Position numbers and translations under genes: made by a program
In this document: piece after piece, positions 1-7,547 of the stretch
Position numbering within the stretch: the stretch's first letter is position 1
How the letters are laid out: every line of letters starts with the position of its first letter
DNA from: an uncultured Ruminococcus sp.
GTDB taxonomy: Bacteria; Bacillota; Clostridia; Oscillospirales; Acutalibacteraceae
Length of the DNA stretch: 64,000 nucleotides
Assembly (NCBI GenBank): GCA_902767845.1
Contig: CACXIV010000010.1
Coordinates: 1 to 64,000, forward strand
Direction: 5' to 3'
The notes under the pieces: generated by a model
The model's database searches: none
What the model was told of the DNA's origin: nothing
Seen by the model: the letters and a program-made list of their open reading frames with translations, nothing else

Positions 1-25
1 TACGGTGTTGCCGCGTTGGTCGTGC

Positions 26-65
26 TGTCATTTCGACCAAGCGAAGCACGTGGAGAAATCCCCCT
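26..65. repeat. Copy 1 of the TGTCATTTCGACC...GTGGAGAAATCCCCC element
   Basis: A roughly 40-base element begins TGTCATTTCGACC and ends GTGGAGAAATCCCCC. It is repeated at 479-518, and a related, longer form in the opposite arrangement lies at 39803-39870. It has no coding potential. Confidence 0.85.
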
Positions 66-478
66 GTCGTTGCGCTGACCTTTGTAAATCATAGCATACA
101 TTTCCTTTACATTGTAGGGGAGCACCCATGTGTGCTCCCGCGGATAGGAAACGCATTTTTCCCGAATGATAACGCGGCTGACAGGAAAGAGCGCCTTGAC
201 GGGCGGACATTTCAGTCCGCCCCTACGGTGTTGCCGCGAAGCTCGAAATCATAACAAACATTTCCTTTACATTGTAGGGGAGCACCCATGTGTGCTCCCG
301 CGGATAGGAAACGATTGTTTTCCAAATTATATCGCGGTTACAATCGTAGGGGCGAGCAGTGCTCGCCCGCGGATAGGAAACGCATTTTTTCCGAATGATA
401 ACGCGGTCTGATAGGAAAGAGCGCTTTGACGGGCGGACATTTCAGTCCGCCCCTACGGTGTTGCCGCGTTGGTCGTGC

Positions 479-518
479 TGTCATTTCGACCAAGCGAAGC
501 GCGTGGAGAAATCCCCCT
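479..518. repeat. Copy 2 of the TGTCATTTCGACC...GTGGAGAAATCCCCC element
   Basis: Nearly identical to the copy at 26-65 (one visible change, GCACG to GCGCG). It lies at the same place within the 453-base direct repeat. Confidence 0.85.
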
Positions 519-847
519 GTCGTCGCGCTGACCTTTGTAAATCATAGCATACGTTTCCTCTACAATCGTAGGGGCGAGCAGTGCTCGCCCGCGGATAGGA
601 AGCGATTGTTTTCCGAATTATATCGCGGTTACAATCGTAGGGGCGAGCAGTGCTCGCCCGCGGATAGGAAACGCATTTTTTCCAAATGATAACGCGGCTG
701 ACAGGAAAGAGCGCCTTGACGGGCGTGCAATGCACGCCCCTATGAATTATACCGAAAACTCTTTGCTTAAAAAACGGGCGGACATTTCAGTCCGCCCCTA
801 CGGTGCCGACCTTACAATAAAAACACTTAACTCATAACTCCGATATG

Positions 848-876
848 TCATATTTTCACCCTCTCCCAAATATACT
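848..876 (+). promoter_or_regulatory. Sigma-E-type promoter of sipL-spoIVA
   Basis: TCATATT at 848-854 matches the sigma-E -35 consensus kmATATT exactly. After a 14-base spacer, AATATACT at 869-876 fits the -10 CATACAnT at most positions. The same geometry occurs before yabP (37384-37412). The predicted start lies near 882, shortly before the AAGGAGAG ribosome site. The downstream genes are known sigma-E targets in clostridia, which supports the call. Confidence 0.5.
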
Positions 877-906
877 TATTACATAAAACAAAAAGGAGAG
901 ATAAAT

Positions 907-2436
907 ATGGAGTTTAATTCGGATAGCCGATCGTTTTGCCTGCCTGTCACGGTGCTCGACACGGTTGCCGAACAGCTTGCCGACCTTGATCTGACGCTTC
1001 CCGATTATTGTCCGGATATCGAAAAGATCCTAAAGTGCACCCTCGTCCCGAAGATACGGACAAAGTCGCTTTCGGGCGGTCAGCTTCAAATAGACGGAAG
1101 CTGTGATATCAGCGTGCTGTACGTCGAGAGCTTCAACAAGACGATCCGCTGCTGCGAGCAGAGCGTGGATTTTTCTCAGAGCTTTTCGGTGCGCGACGCC
1201 GCGGATTGCTTTGCCGTACTCACAAAAACAAAGCCCGAATACATAAACTGCCGCGCGCTCAGTCCGCGCAGGCTTGTTATGCACGGAGCGTTCTCGCTTT
1301 ACGTAAAGGTGCTTTCCGCGCGGAAAACCACGCTTTTTACCCCTGCCGACGGCTCGCTTGAGCTGCTCACAAAGGATGTGGGCTGCGCCGATCTGACCGC
1401 GTTTTGTCAGGAGCAGTTCGCTGTAAGCGAGGAGATATCCGTCGCCGACAAGCCGCGGATCGACTGTATCCTTTATTCCTCCGCCGGCGCGTCAGTGACC
1501 GACCTGAAGGCGGTCACCGGCAAGCTCATGGTCAGCGGAGAGATCAGCCTGAAGATTTTTTACCTGTCCGACGTCGAGAGCGGAACCACCGCGAAGCTCG
1601 ATTATATCCTGCCGTTCAGCCAGATAGTCGACTGCGAGGGCGTAGACGAGAACACGCGCAATATAGTCGGCTGCGACGTGATGAGCTATGACGTCAGGCT
1701 TAAAAGCGACATGCTGTCCGACAAGCCTGCCGTGGCGTTCGACTGCAAGCTCTGCCTTACCGCCGAGGGCTGGCTCCCCGGCAGCAAGGAGGTCATCACC
1801 GACGCCTACTCCACCGAGTTCGCCACCGTTCCTCAGTTTGAGAGCCTAAAAACGGCGGCGGAGGTCAACCCTGTCTCGGAGAGCTATATCGAAAAGCTCA
1901 CCGCCTCGCTCGACGACGGCAGGATATCAAAGATACTCGACATCTATTCCGACAGCGTGACCCTTGACGTTAGGCAAAAGGACGGCGGCGTGAACGTCGG
2001 CGGCAAAATCAACCTCTGCGTGGTCGCCCTCGACGACAAAAGCTTCCCGATATTTATCGAGCGCTCCTGCGAATATTCCCACACGCCCGAAGCCGGACGC
2101 GGCTGCAACGATATGATACTGCCGCGCGCGAGGGTGTCGGGGATAAGCTTCCGCCTTTCCGACGACAGCACCGCCGAGATACGCTGCGAGCTAAAGCTCA
2201 CCGGCGGAGCGGTAAAAAATGAATGTACAAGGGCGGTCAGCGGAGTCGAGGTGCTCGAGGATAAGCCCGTGGCTCAGGACAACTGCGCGCTCACGCTGTA
2301 CTATGCCTCTCAGGGCGAGAACCTGTGGGAGATCGCCAAGGCTCACAACACCGGGCTCGAGCCCCTGCTCAGGGAAAACTCGCTCGAAGGCGTGACCCTC
2401 GACAGCGCCCAAATGCTGTTGATACCAAAGGTTTAA
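907..2436 (+). CDS. sipL: SipL-like spore coat morphogenesis protein (DUF3794 + LysM)
   Basis: This 509-residue protein has repeated DUF3794 (SPOCS)-type beta-rich segments over most of its length. It ends in a C-terminal LysM-like module (about residues 462-509, YYASQGENLWEIAKAHNTG... to LLIPKV). The same arrangement is found in Clostridioides difficile SipL, the functional counterpart of SpoVID, which binds SpoIVA through its LysM domain and tethers the coat basement layer to the forespore. The next gene, 12 bases downstream, is spoIVA itself, which strongly supports the assignment. The start is ATG 907, preceded by AAAGGAGAG. The sigma-E-like promoter fits mother-cell expression. Family assignment is solid; the precise SipL role is inferred from architecture and context. 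Confidence 0.88.
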   Translation: MEFNSDSRSFCLPVTVLDTVAEQLADLDLTLPDYCPDIEKILKCTLVPKIRTKSLSGGQLQIDGSCDISVLYVESFNKTIRCCEQSVDFSQSFSVRDAADCFAVLTKTKPEYINCRALSPRRLVMHGAFSLYVKVLSARKTTLFTPADGSLELLTKDVGCADLTAFCQEQFAVSEEISVADKPRIDCILYSSAGASVTDLKAVTGKLMVSGEISLKIFYLSDVESGTTAKLDYILPFSQIVDCEGVDENTRNIVGCDVMSYDVRLKSDMLSDKPAVAFDCKLCLTAEGWLPGSKEVITDAYSTEFATVPQFESLKTAAEVNPVSESYIEKLTASLDDGRISKILDIYSDSVTLDVRQKDGGVNVGGKINLCVVALDDKSFPIFIERSCEYSHTPEAGRGCNDMILPRARVSGISFRLSDDSTAEIRCELKLTGGAVKNECTRAVSGVEVLEDKPVAQDNCALTLYYASQGENLWEIAKAHNTGLEPLLRENSLEGVTLDSAQMLLIPKV

Positions 2437-2448
2437 GGAGGCGGAAGC

Positions 2449-3927
2449 ATGGAGGAGAGAAACGTATACCGCGACATCTCGCGCCGCACCGACGGCGACG
2501 TGTATATCGGGGTGGTCGGCCCCGTACGCACGGGAAAGTCGACCTTTATAAAAAGATTTATGGACTCGCTCGTTTTGCCCAACATCGGCGACGAGAGCGT
2601 TTACCGCCGCACGGTCGACGAGCTTCCGCAGTCGTCCGCAGGCAGAACCATCATGACCACCGAGCCTAAGTTCATCCCCGAGGAATCGGTCGAGGTCGAG
2701 CTCGGCGACAACGTGACCTTCAAGGTCAGGATGATCGACTGCGTGGGATATATCGTTGACAGCGCCCTCGGCCACAGCGAGGAGGACGCTCCCCGAATGG
2801 TCAAGACCCCGTGGTCGGACTCGGAGCTCCCCTTTGAGGAGGCGGCTGAGATCGGCACCCGAAAGGTCATCACCGATCACTCGTCGGTGGGGCTCGTGAT
2901 AACCACCGACGGCTCGTTCAGCGAGATCCCGCGCGAGGATTATATCGACAGCGAGCGGCGTGTGGTGGGCGAGCTCAAGGCGATCAACAAGCCGTTCATC
3001 GTGCTGCTCAATTCCTCGCAGCCCGATTCGGCCGAGGCCTCGGCGCTCGCCGACCGGCTTTCGGAGGAATACCAGGTGCCGGTCTTGCCGGTGAGCTGCA
3101 TGGAGCTCAGCGAGAACGAGATAAAAAGGATACTCGCGCAGCTTCTTTTCGAGTTCCCGGTAAGGGAGATCAGGGCTGATATCCCGCGCTGGGTGGTCAC
3201 CCTCGACAAGGATCACTGGCTCAAATCCGCCGTCTTTGACTCGATCAGGGAATCGGCGAAGGGTATCGGCAAGATACGCGAGATCCGCGACGCGCTCGAA
3301 AGGCTCGGCGAGAACGAGTATGTTTCAGGCGCCGCCCTGCGCGCGCTCGATCTCGGCGCCGGGACTGCCTCGGTTCAGATCGACATCGGCTCCGGGCTGT
3401 TCTACAAGGTGCTCTCGGAGCGCACCGGGCTGGGGATAAACGACGAGTGCGACCTGATGAACACCCTTTGCGAGCTTTCGGCAAAGCAGGCGGAGTTCGA
3501 CAAGATCGCCAAGGCGTACGAGCAGGTTGAGGAGACCGGCTACGGCATTGTTATGCCCACAATAGATCAGCTCACCCTCGACGAGCCGCAGATTATCAAG
3601 CAGAGCGGCAAGTACGGGATCAAGCTCCGCGCCAGCGCCCCGTCGATACACATGATGAAGATCGAGACCCAGACCGAGGTCACGCCGATAGTCGGCTCCG
3701 AACAGCAGTCCGAGGAGCTCGTGACATATTTGCTAAAGGAGTTCGAGGAGGATCCCGAGAAGATCTGGGAGAGCAATATTTTCGGAAAATCCGTCCACGA
3801 GCTCGTCAACGAGGGACTTCACAACAAGCTGTACCGCATGCCGGCGGACGCGCGCAGAAAGATAGGCGACACGATCCAAAAGATAATCAACGACGGCTGC
3901 AACGGGCTGATCTGTATAATAATTTGA
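2449..3927 (+). CDS. spoIVA: Stage IV sporulation protein A (coat-basement ATPase)
   Basis: The protein has 492 residues, the usual length for SpoIVA. It starts at ATG 2449 after AAGGAGGCGGAAG. A Walker A motif GPVRTGKST lies at residues 24-32 with the catalytic Lys30 in the place known from Bacillus. The C-terminus ends in the typical hydrophobic tail (GLICIII) with a cysteine before it. In the family, SpoIVA hydrolyses ATP to drive its irreversible polymerisation on the mother-cell face of the outer forespore membrane, forming the platform for coat and cortex. It is co-transcribed with sipL and followed by a strong terminator. Confidence 0.97.
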   Translation: MEERNVYRDISRRTDGDVYIGVVGPVRTGKSTFIKRFMDSLVLPNIGDESVYRRTVDELPQSSAGRTIMTTEPKFIPEESVEVELGDNVTFKVRMIDCVGYIVDSALGHSEEDAPRMVKTPWSDSELPFEEAAEIGTRKVITDHSSVGLVITTDGSFSEIPREDYIDSERRVVGELKAINKPFIVLLNSSQPDSAEASALADRLSEEYQVPVLPVSCMELSENEIKRILAQLLFEFPVREIRADIPRWVVTLDKDHWLKSAVFDSIRESAKGIGKIREIRDALERLGENEYVSGAALRALDLGAGTASVQIDIGSGLFYKVLSERTGLGINDECDLMNTLCELSAKQAEFDKIAKAYEQVEETGYGIVMPTIDQLTLDEPQIIKQSGKYGIKLRASAPSIHMMKIETQTEVTPIVGSEQQSEELVTYLLKEFEEDPEKIWESNIFGKSVHELVNEGLHNKLYRMPADARRKIGDTIQKIINDGCNGLICIII

Positions 3928-3946
3928 CAGACCGGCTCGCTGCCCG

Positions 3947-3978
3947 AAGCCTCCGTCACGTTGGCGGAGGCTTTTTTT
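3947..3978 (+). terminator. Intrinsic terminator after spoIVA
   Basis: A 7-bp GC-rich stem, GCCTCCG/CGGAGGC (3949-3955 with 3965-3971), extended by A-T pairs, is followed by a run of seven T. Confidence 0.9.
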
Positions 3979-4009
3979 CGCCGTTTTTATAAAAAGCAAA
4001 TATTTTATA

Positions 4010-4038
4010 TTGAAATGACAACCGAAATGAAGTATAAT
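4010..4038 (+). promoter_or_regulatory. Sigma-A promoter of oadG-oadB
   Basis: TTGAAA at 4010-4015 and TATAAT at 4033-4038 are separated by 17 bases. The -10 would lie inside the longest open frame, so it also decides that the oadG start is the downstream ATG at 4075. Confidence 0.8.
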
Positions 4039-4074
4039 AACAGTGTATGTTTTAGTTTTATGGAGGTGGGGTAT

Positions 4075-4506
4075 ATGTATCTGTCCGCTGTCAGTCCCGT
4101 GATGAACGCTGTCGGCGACATGACGCTTTCCGAAAAGGGCATTTCCTCCGCTAAGGTCATCCTTACCGGCTTTGTGGTTGTGTTCGCGGTGCTGGTGCTG
4201 CTTATCTGCATCATCAAGATCTACAGCGCCATCGTCAGCAGGGCTCAGCGCTCGGGCGTCAGGGTCAAAAAGAAAAAATCTCCCGAAAAGCCTCTCCCGG
4301 CCGCTGCTCCGGCAGTCGCCGAGGAGATAACGCCCGACGGGGATCCGGATCACGTTCCCGAGGAGGTAGTCGCGGTCATAGCCGCGGCAGTCGCCGTCAT
4401 GTACGGAGGCAGGGAAAAGGTCAGGATCAAAAGCGTAAAGAGATCGGGCGCCAAGCGTTCAGCGTGGGCTAACGCCGGAGTGCTCGAAAACACAAGACCT
4501 TTTTAG
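4075..4506 (+). CDS. OadG-family gamma subunit of a Na+-pumping decarboxylase
   Basis: The product has 143 residues from ATG 4075, chosen because GGAGGTGGG precedes it and the promoter overlaps the longer upstream frame. One transmembrane helix (about residues 22-47, rich in V, L and I) is followed by a basic stretch (RVKKKKSPEK), a Pro/Ala-rich acidic linker and a basic C-terminus. In oxaloacetate, methylmalonyl-CoA or glutaconyl-CoA decarboxylases, the small gamma subunit anchors the complex to the membrane beta subunit. The beta gene follows after 18 bases. No carboxyltransferase alpha subunit or biotin carrier is present in the window, so the substrate is not determined. Confidence 0.75.
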   Translation: MYLSAVSPVMNAVGDMTLSEKGISSAKVILTGFVVVFAVLVLLICIIKIYSAIVSRAQRSGVRVKKKKSPEKPLPAAAPAVAEEITPDGDPDHVPEEVVAVIAAAVAVMYGGREKVRIKSVKRSGAKRSAWANAGVLENTRPF

Positions 4507-4524
4507 GCGGAGAGGAATGGTAAT

Positions 4525-5763
4525 ATGGAAATAATCAACGGCTTTCTCGACGCTGTAAAGGGTATTTACGAAAGCTCGGGACTTGTCAACCTAAACTGGC
4601 AAAACTACGCTATGATCGCCATTTCGTGCGTTTTGCTTTATCTCGCGATCAAAAAGCAGTATGAGCCTCTGCTTTTGCTGCCGATCGCGTTCGGCATGCT
4701 GCTCGTCAACCTGTATCCGGATATAATGAGCCCTCCGAATGTGGAACTGCTCACCCAACAGCAGGCCGACGCCGCCGGGTTCAATACCGCCGGTCACGCC
4801 GCCCAGGTCATAAACGGCGTCACCTACTACGAGAACCCGACCTACGGCGGACTGCTCTACTACCTGTATCAGGGCGTTAAGCTCGGCATTTATCCGCCGC
4901 TCATCTTCCTCGGCATCGGCTGTATGACCGACTTCGGTCCGCTGATCGCCAACCCCAAGAGCCTTATTTTGGGCGCGGCGGCTCAGATAGGCATTTTCGT
5001 CACATTCACGGGCGCCATCTTCCTTGGCTTTGCCGAAAATGAAGCCGGCGCTATCGGCATAATCGGCGGCGCGGACGGTCCCACCGCCATTTACGTAACA
5101 ACAAAGCTCGCTCCGCACCTGCTCGGCTCGATCGCGATCGCCGCGTATTCCTACATGGCGCTCGTCCCGATAATCCAGCCGCCCATCATGAAGCTTTTGA
5201 CCACCAAAAAGGAGCGCTCGGTCGTTATGGAACAGCTCAGACCGGTCTCAAAGCTGGAAAAGATTCTGTTCCCGATCATCGTCGTCATCATCATCGCGAT
5301 CTTCCTTCCCGACGCGGCTCCGCTGGTCGGAATGCTGATGCTCGGCAACCTGTTCAAGGAGTCCGGAGTCGTTGACCGCATAGCGAAGGCGGCTCAGAAC
5401 GAGCTTATGAACATCATCACGATCTTCCTCGGCGTGACCGTAGGCGCAACGGCTTCGGGAACCAACTTCCTAAAGCTCGACACGATCAAGATCATCGTTC
5501 TCGGTCTGATCGCGTTCTGCATGGGCACCGCGTTCGGCGTGCTCTTCGGCAAGATCATGTACAAGCTCACCGGCGGCAAGATCAATCCGCTGATCGGCTC
5601 CGCCGGCGTTTCGGCCGTTCCGATGGCCGCGAGGGTTTCGCAGAAGGTCGGCCAGCAGGAAAATCCCGGCAACTTCCTTTTGATGCACGCCATGGGTCCG
5701 AACGTCGCCGGAGTTATCGGCTCCGCCGTCGCCGCCGGCGTACTGCTTAATGTTGTCGGATAA
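4525..5763 (+). CDS. Na+-translocating decarboxylase beta subunit
   Basis: This 412-residue polytopic membrane protein contains the family signature segments FLGIGCMTDFGPL, GIIGGADGPTAIY and GTNFLKLDTIKI, plus a C-terminal SAVPMAARVSQKVGQ region. Beta subunits (OadB, MmdB, GcdB) couple decarboxylation of a carboxy-biotin to Na+ export. The gene is the second of a two-gene unit with oadG and is closed by its own terminator. The missing alpha and biotin subunits must be encoded elsewhere. OadB, MmdB and GcdB cannot be told apart from this sequence alone. Confidence 0.93.
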   Translation: MEIINGFLDAVKGIYESSGLVNLNWQNYAMIAISCVLLYLAIKKQYEPLLLLPIAFGMLLVNLYPDIMSPPNVELLTQQQADAAGFNTAGHAAQVINGVTYYENPTYGGLLYYLYQGVKLGIYPPLIFLGIGCMTDFGPLIANPKSLILGAAAQIGIFVTFTGAIFLGFAENEAGAIGIIGGADGPTAIYVTTKLAPHLLGSIAIAAYSYMALVPIIQPPIMKLLTTKKERSVVMEQLRPVSKLEKILFPIIVVIIIAIFLPDAAPLVGMLMLGNLFKESGVVDRIAKAAQNELMNIITIFLGVTVGATASGTNFLKLDTIKIIVLGLIAFCMGTAFGVLFGKIMYKLTGGKINPLIGSAGVSAVPMAARVSQKVGQQENPGNFLLMHAMGPNVAGVIGSAVAAGVLLNVVG

Positions 5764-5776
5764 AACCGAATACCGA

Positions 5777-5807
5777 TAAAGGAAGCTCCGGCTTCCTTTA
5801 TTTTTTT
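5777..5807 (+). terminator. Intrinsic terminator after oadB
   Basis: The stem AAAGGAAGC/GCTTCCTTT has a TCCG tetraloop and is followed by seven T. Confidence 0.92.
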
Positions 5808-5861
5808 GTCTGTTTTGCGCGGATAGTTCTTATTTAGAATTAAAAATGCAGAGGAGTGTAC

Positions 5862-5867
5862 TATAAT
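5862..5867 (+). promoter_or_regulatory. Probable -10 element of the kinase-modulator operon
   Basis: A perfect TATAAT lies 49 bases before the ATG of the chain-length protein. No good -35 hexamer is visible at 16-18 bases upstream. Confidence 0.45.
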
Positions 5868-5915
5868 AGCTTTGATTGTATTATTGCCGTACTATCGGCA
5901 TTAAGGAGATTTTAC

Positions 5916-6629
5916 ATGCACGGAAATATTACCATTCAGAAGATCCTCTCGATTCTTCTCCACAGGATCTGGCTCATTCTCGGAGCCGCGGTGCTGATGG
6001 GACTGATATTCTTTTCATATACCAGCTTCTTCGTTACCCCAATGTACAGCACGTCGGCCATGATTTTCGTCCAAAACTACGATAAGGCGAAAAAGACTTC
6101 CTCTACGGAGCCCTCCGCTCCTGCCGACGCCGGCGGAAACGGATCGACAAGCAATAACCAGCAGGCGAAAAAGATCTTCAGCTCGGATATCAGCGGTTCA
6201 AACTCGCTGGCAGGCATCTGCGTTATTCTTTTCCAGAACTCGGACGAGATCACCCAGCTCTACAACGGCTGCTCGGTCGACATGAGCGTTACCGAAAACA
6301 CCTTTTATATCACGGTCACGGTCAACGGCAGCGATCCGCAGAAGTGCGCGAACGTCTGCAATCAGATCTGCGAGCAGTGCGTTAAGGTGTATCCGACATA
6401 CTTTGACTACGGTCAGATCGGCATAATCAGGTCGGCAAAGGAGCCCGGCAAGCCGTACTCCCCGGATAAGATAAAGAATACGCTGATCGGCGCGGCTATC
6501 GGACTGATACTCGCCTGTATCATAGCGATACTTCTCGAGATGATCGACATCACTATCAAGCCCGACGAGGATCTCTCCGAGCTTTACAAGATCCCGGTAT
6601 TTGCCGAGATCCCGGACTTTGACAGTTAA
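5916..6629 (+). CDS. Wzz/CpsC-type polysaccharide co-polymerase, BY-kinase modulator
   Basis: The product has 237 residues from ATG 5916. That start has AAGGAGAT five bases upstream, whereas a longer GTG frame from 5856 has no ribosome site and overlaps the TATAAT. An N-terminal transmembrane helix (about residues 15-37) and a second near residue 190 flank an extracytoplasmic loop; a short cytoplasmic tail follows. This is the arrangement of CpsC/YveK/CapA modulators that activate the partner tyrosine kinase and set polysaccharide chain length. The kinase gene follows after 15 bases. No glycosyltransferase or polymerase gene is nearby. Confidence 0.85.
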   Translation: MHGNITIQKILSILLHRIWLILGAAVLMGLIFFSYTSFFVTPMYSTSAMIFVQNYDKAKKTSSTEPSAPADAGGNGSTSNNQQAKKIFSSDISGSNSLAGICVILFQNSDEITQLYNGCSVDMSVTENTFYITVTVNGSDPQKCANVCNQICEQCVKVYPTYFDYGQIGIIRSAKEPGKPYSPDKIKNTLIGAAIGLILACIIAILLEMIDITIKPDEDLSELYKIPVFAEIPDFDS

Positions 6630-6644
6630 GGCAGGTGACGGAAA

Positions 6645-7361
6645 ATGAAGATCAAACTTGGTAAAAACAGAAGAAAAGACAAATCGGAGATGAAAACCGA
6701 GACTATCTCCGAAAAGAGCAAATTCGCGATCGTCGAGTCCTACAAGGCGGCGAGATCGAACATAATGTTCTCGCTTTCCGCCGACGACGACAAGATCTTT
6801 GCCGTTACGAGCTACTCCAAGGGCGAGGGAAAAAGTACGGTTTCCGCGAACCTCGCGATCTCCTTCTCCAAGATGGAAAAGCGAGTGCTGCTCATAGACT
6901 GCGACCTTCGCCGCCCGAATATCCACAATGTTTTCAAGGTGGAGAACGCCGCCGGTCTGTCGAATATTATCGGTAAAATGGTGGATTTTGATAGTGTCGT
7001 CCACAGAGACGTGCTCCCGAATCTCGATATCCTGCCGTCCGGCACGATACCTCCGAACCCGTCCGAGCTGCTCTGCTCGCCGAGGTTTGAAAACCTTGTC
7101 AAGACCCTCTACGAGGACTACGACTACATCATCTTCGACACTCCGCCCATAGGAGTCGTCGCCGACGCCCTCCTGCTAAAGGATCTTATCGCGGGCTTTG
7201 TGGTCGTGCTCAGAGAGCGCTCCACCACCCACGGCGACGTGCAGAATATCATCGAGAGCATGAAGCTCGCCGACGCCAAGATCCTCGGCTTTATAAAGGT
7301 AGGCTGCACCTCCAACAAGAAGCGCAGTCGCAAGGGATATTACTATTATCAGTATTATTGA
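6645..7361 (+). CDS. CpsD/CapB-family bacterial tyrosine kinase
   Basis: This 238-residue cytoplasmic P-loop kinase has Walker A at residues about 56-64 (SYSKGEGKST, Lys63) and Walker A' at about 82-90 (LLIDCDLRR). A FDTPP Walker B region and a C-terminal autophosphorylation tail with six tyrosines (GYYYYQYY) are also present. It is paired with the upstream membrane modulator, as in Gram-positive BY-kinase systems where the two halves of Wzc are separate proteins. In known systems the pair controls capsule or exopolysaccharide export. Here the pair stands alone between unrelated genes, so the regulated polymer is unknown. Confidence 0.92.
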   Translation: MKIKLGKNRRKDKSEMKTETISEKSKFAIVESYKAARSNIMFSLSADDDKIFAVTSYSKGEGKSTVSANLAISFSKMEKRVLLIDCDLRRPNIHNVFKVENAAGLSNIIGKMVDFDSVVHRDVLPNLDILPSGTIPPNPSELLCSPRFENLVKTLYEDYDYIIFDTPPIGVVADALLLKDLIAGFVVVLRERSTTHGDVQNIIESMKLADAKILGFIKVGCTSNKKRSRKGYYYYQYY

Positions 7362-7403
7362 TACCCCCGCGGCTCTTTTGCAGAGGAAACGATCAATAAA
7401 TGC

Positions 7404-7444
7404 AACAGACTCACCAAGCGTTTGCACGGCGAGTCTGTTTTTTA
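7404..7444 (+). terminator. Probable terminator after the tyrosine kinase
   Basis: AACAGACTC (7404-7412) pairs with GAGTCTGTT (7431-7439) and is followed by a T-rich run. The 18-base loop is long, so it is weaker than the others. Confidence 0.65.
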
Positions 7445-7484
7445 TTTGCAAAATTGCCGAAAATGCAGGATTTGCGAAAAAGAC

Positions 7485-7513
7485 TTGCATTTTTCAAAGC
7501 GTTGTATTAAAAT
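7485..7513 (+). promoter_or_regulatory. Sigma-A promoter of the aminotransferase gene
   Basis: TTGCAT at 7485-7490 and TAAAAT at 7508-7513 are separated by 17 bases. Confidence 0.65.
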
Positions 7514-7547
7514 ATAAAAGGTAATTTTGTACATCAAGGAGATAATT

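Larger units (their letters stand above)
1..799. repeat. Mosaic array of palindromic intergenic repeats
   Basis: This stretch has no credible gene; its open frames run through repeats. Three families of short perfect palindromes occur. GGGCGGAC-N6-GTCCGCCC is at 201-222, 431-452 and 776-797. GGGCGAGC-AGT-GCTCGCCC is at 350-368, 572-590 and 641-659. GGGAGCAC-N6-GTGCTCCC is at 118-139 and 278-299. A single GGGCGTGCA/TGCACGCCC palindrome is at 721-739. The second and third families sit in the same flanks (GTAG upstream, GCGGATAGGAA downstream), so different cores occupy one frame. Bases 1-112 recur nearly unchanged at 454-565, giving a larger direct repeat with a period of 453 bases. The remaining 800-906 is AT-rich leader to the sipL gene. 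Confidence 0.9.

Noticed and set aside
166..735. Short open frames of 60-87 codons in the repeat region
   Set aside because: They run through palindromic repeats and duplicate one another with the repeat; they have no ribosome sites.
1..799. CRISPR array
   Set aside because: Repeats are irregularly spaced palindromes of different families, without unique spacers of constant length or cas genes.
2191..3216. 341-codon open frame on the minus strand opposite sipL-spoIVA
   Set aside because: It lies antisense to the clearly coding sipL and spoIVA; its composition (many R, H, D, L) is the usual mirror of GC-rich codons and it has no family features.
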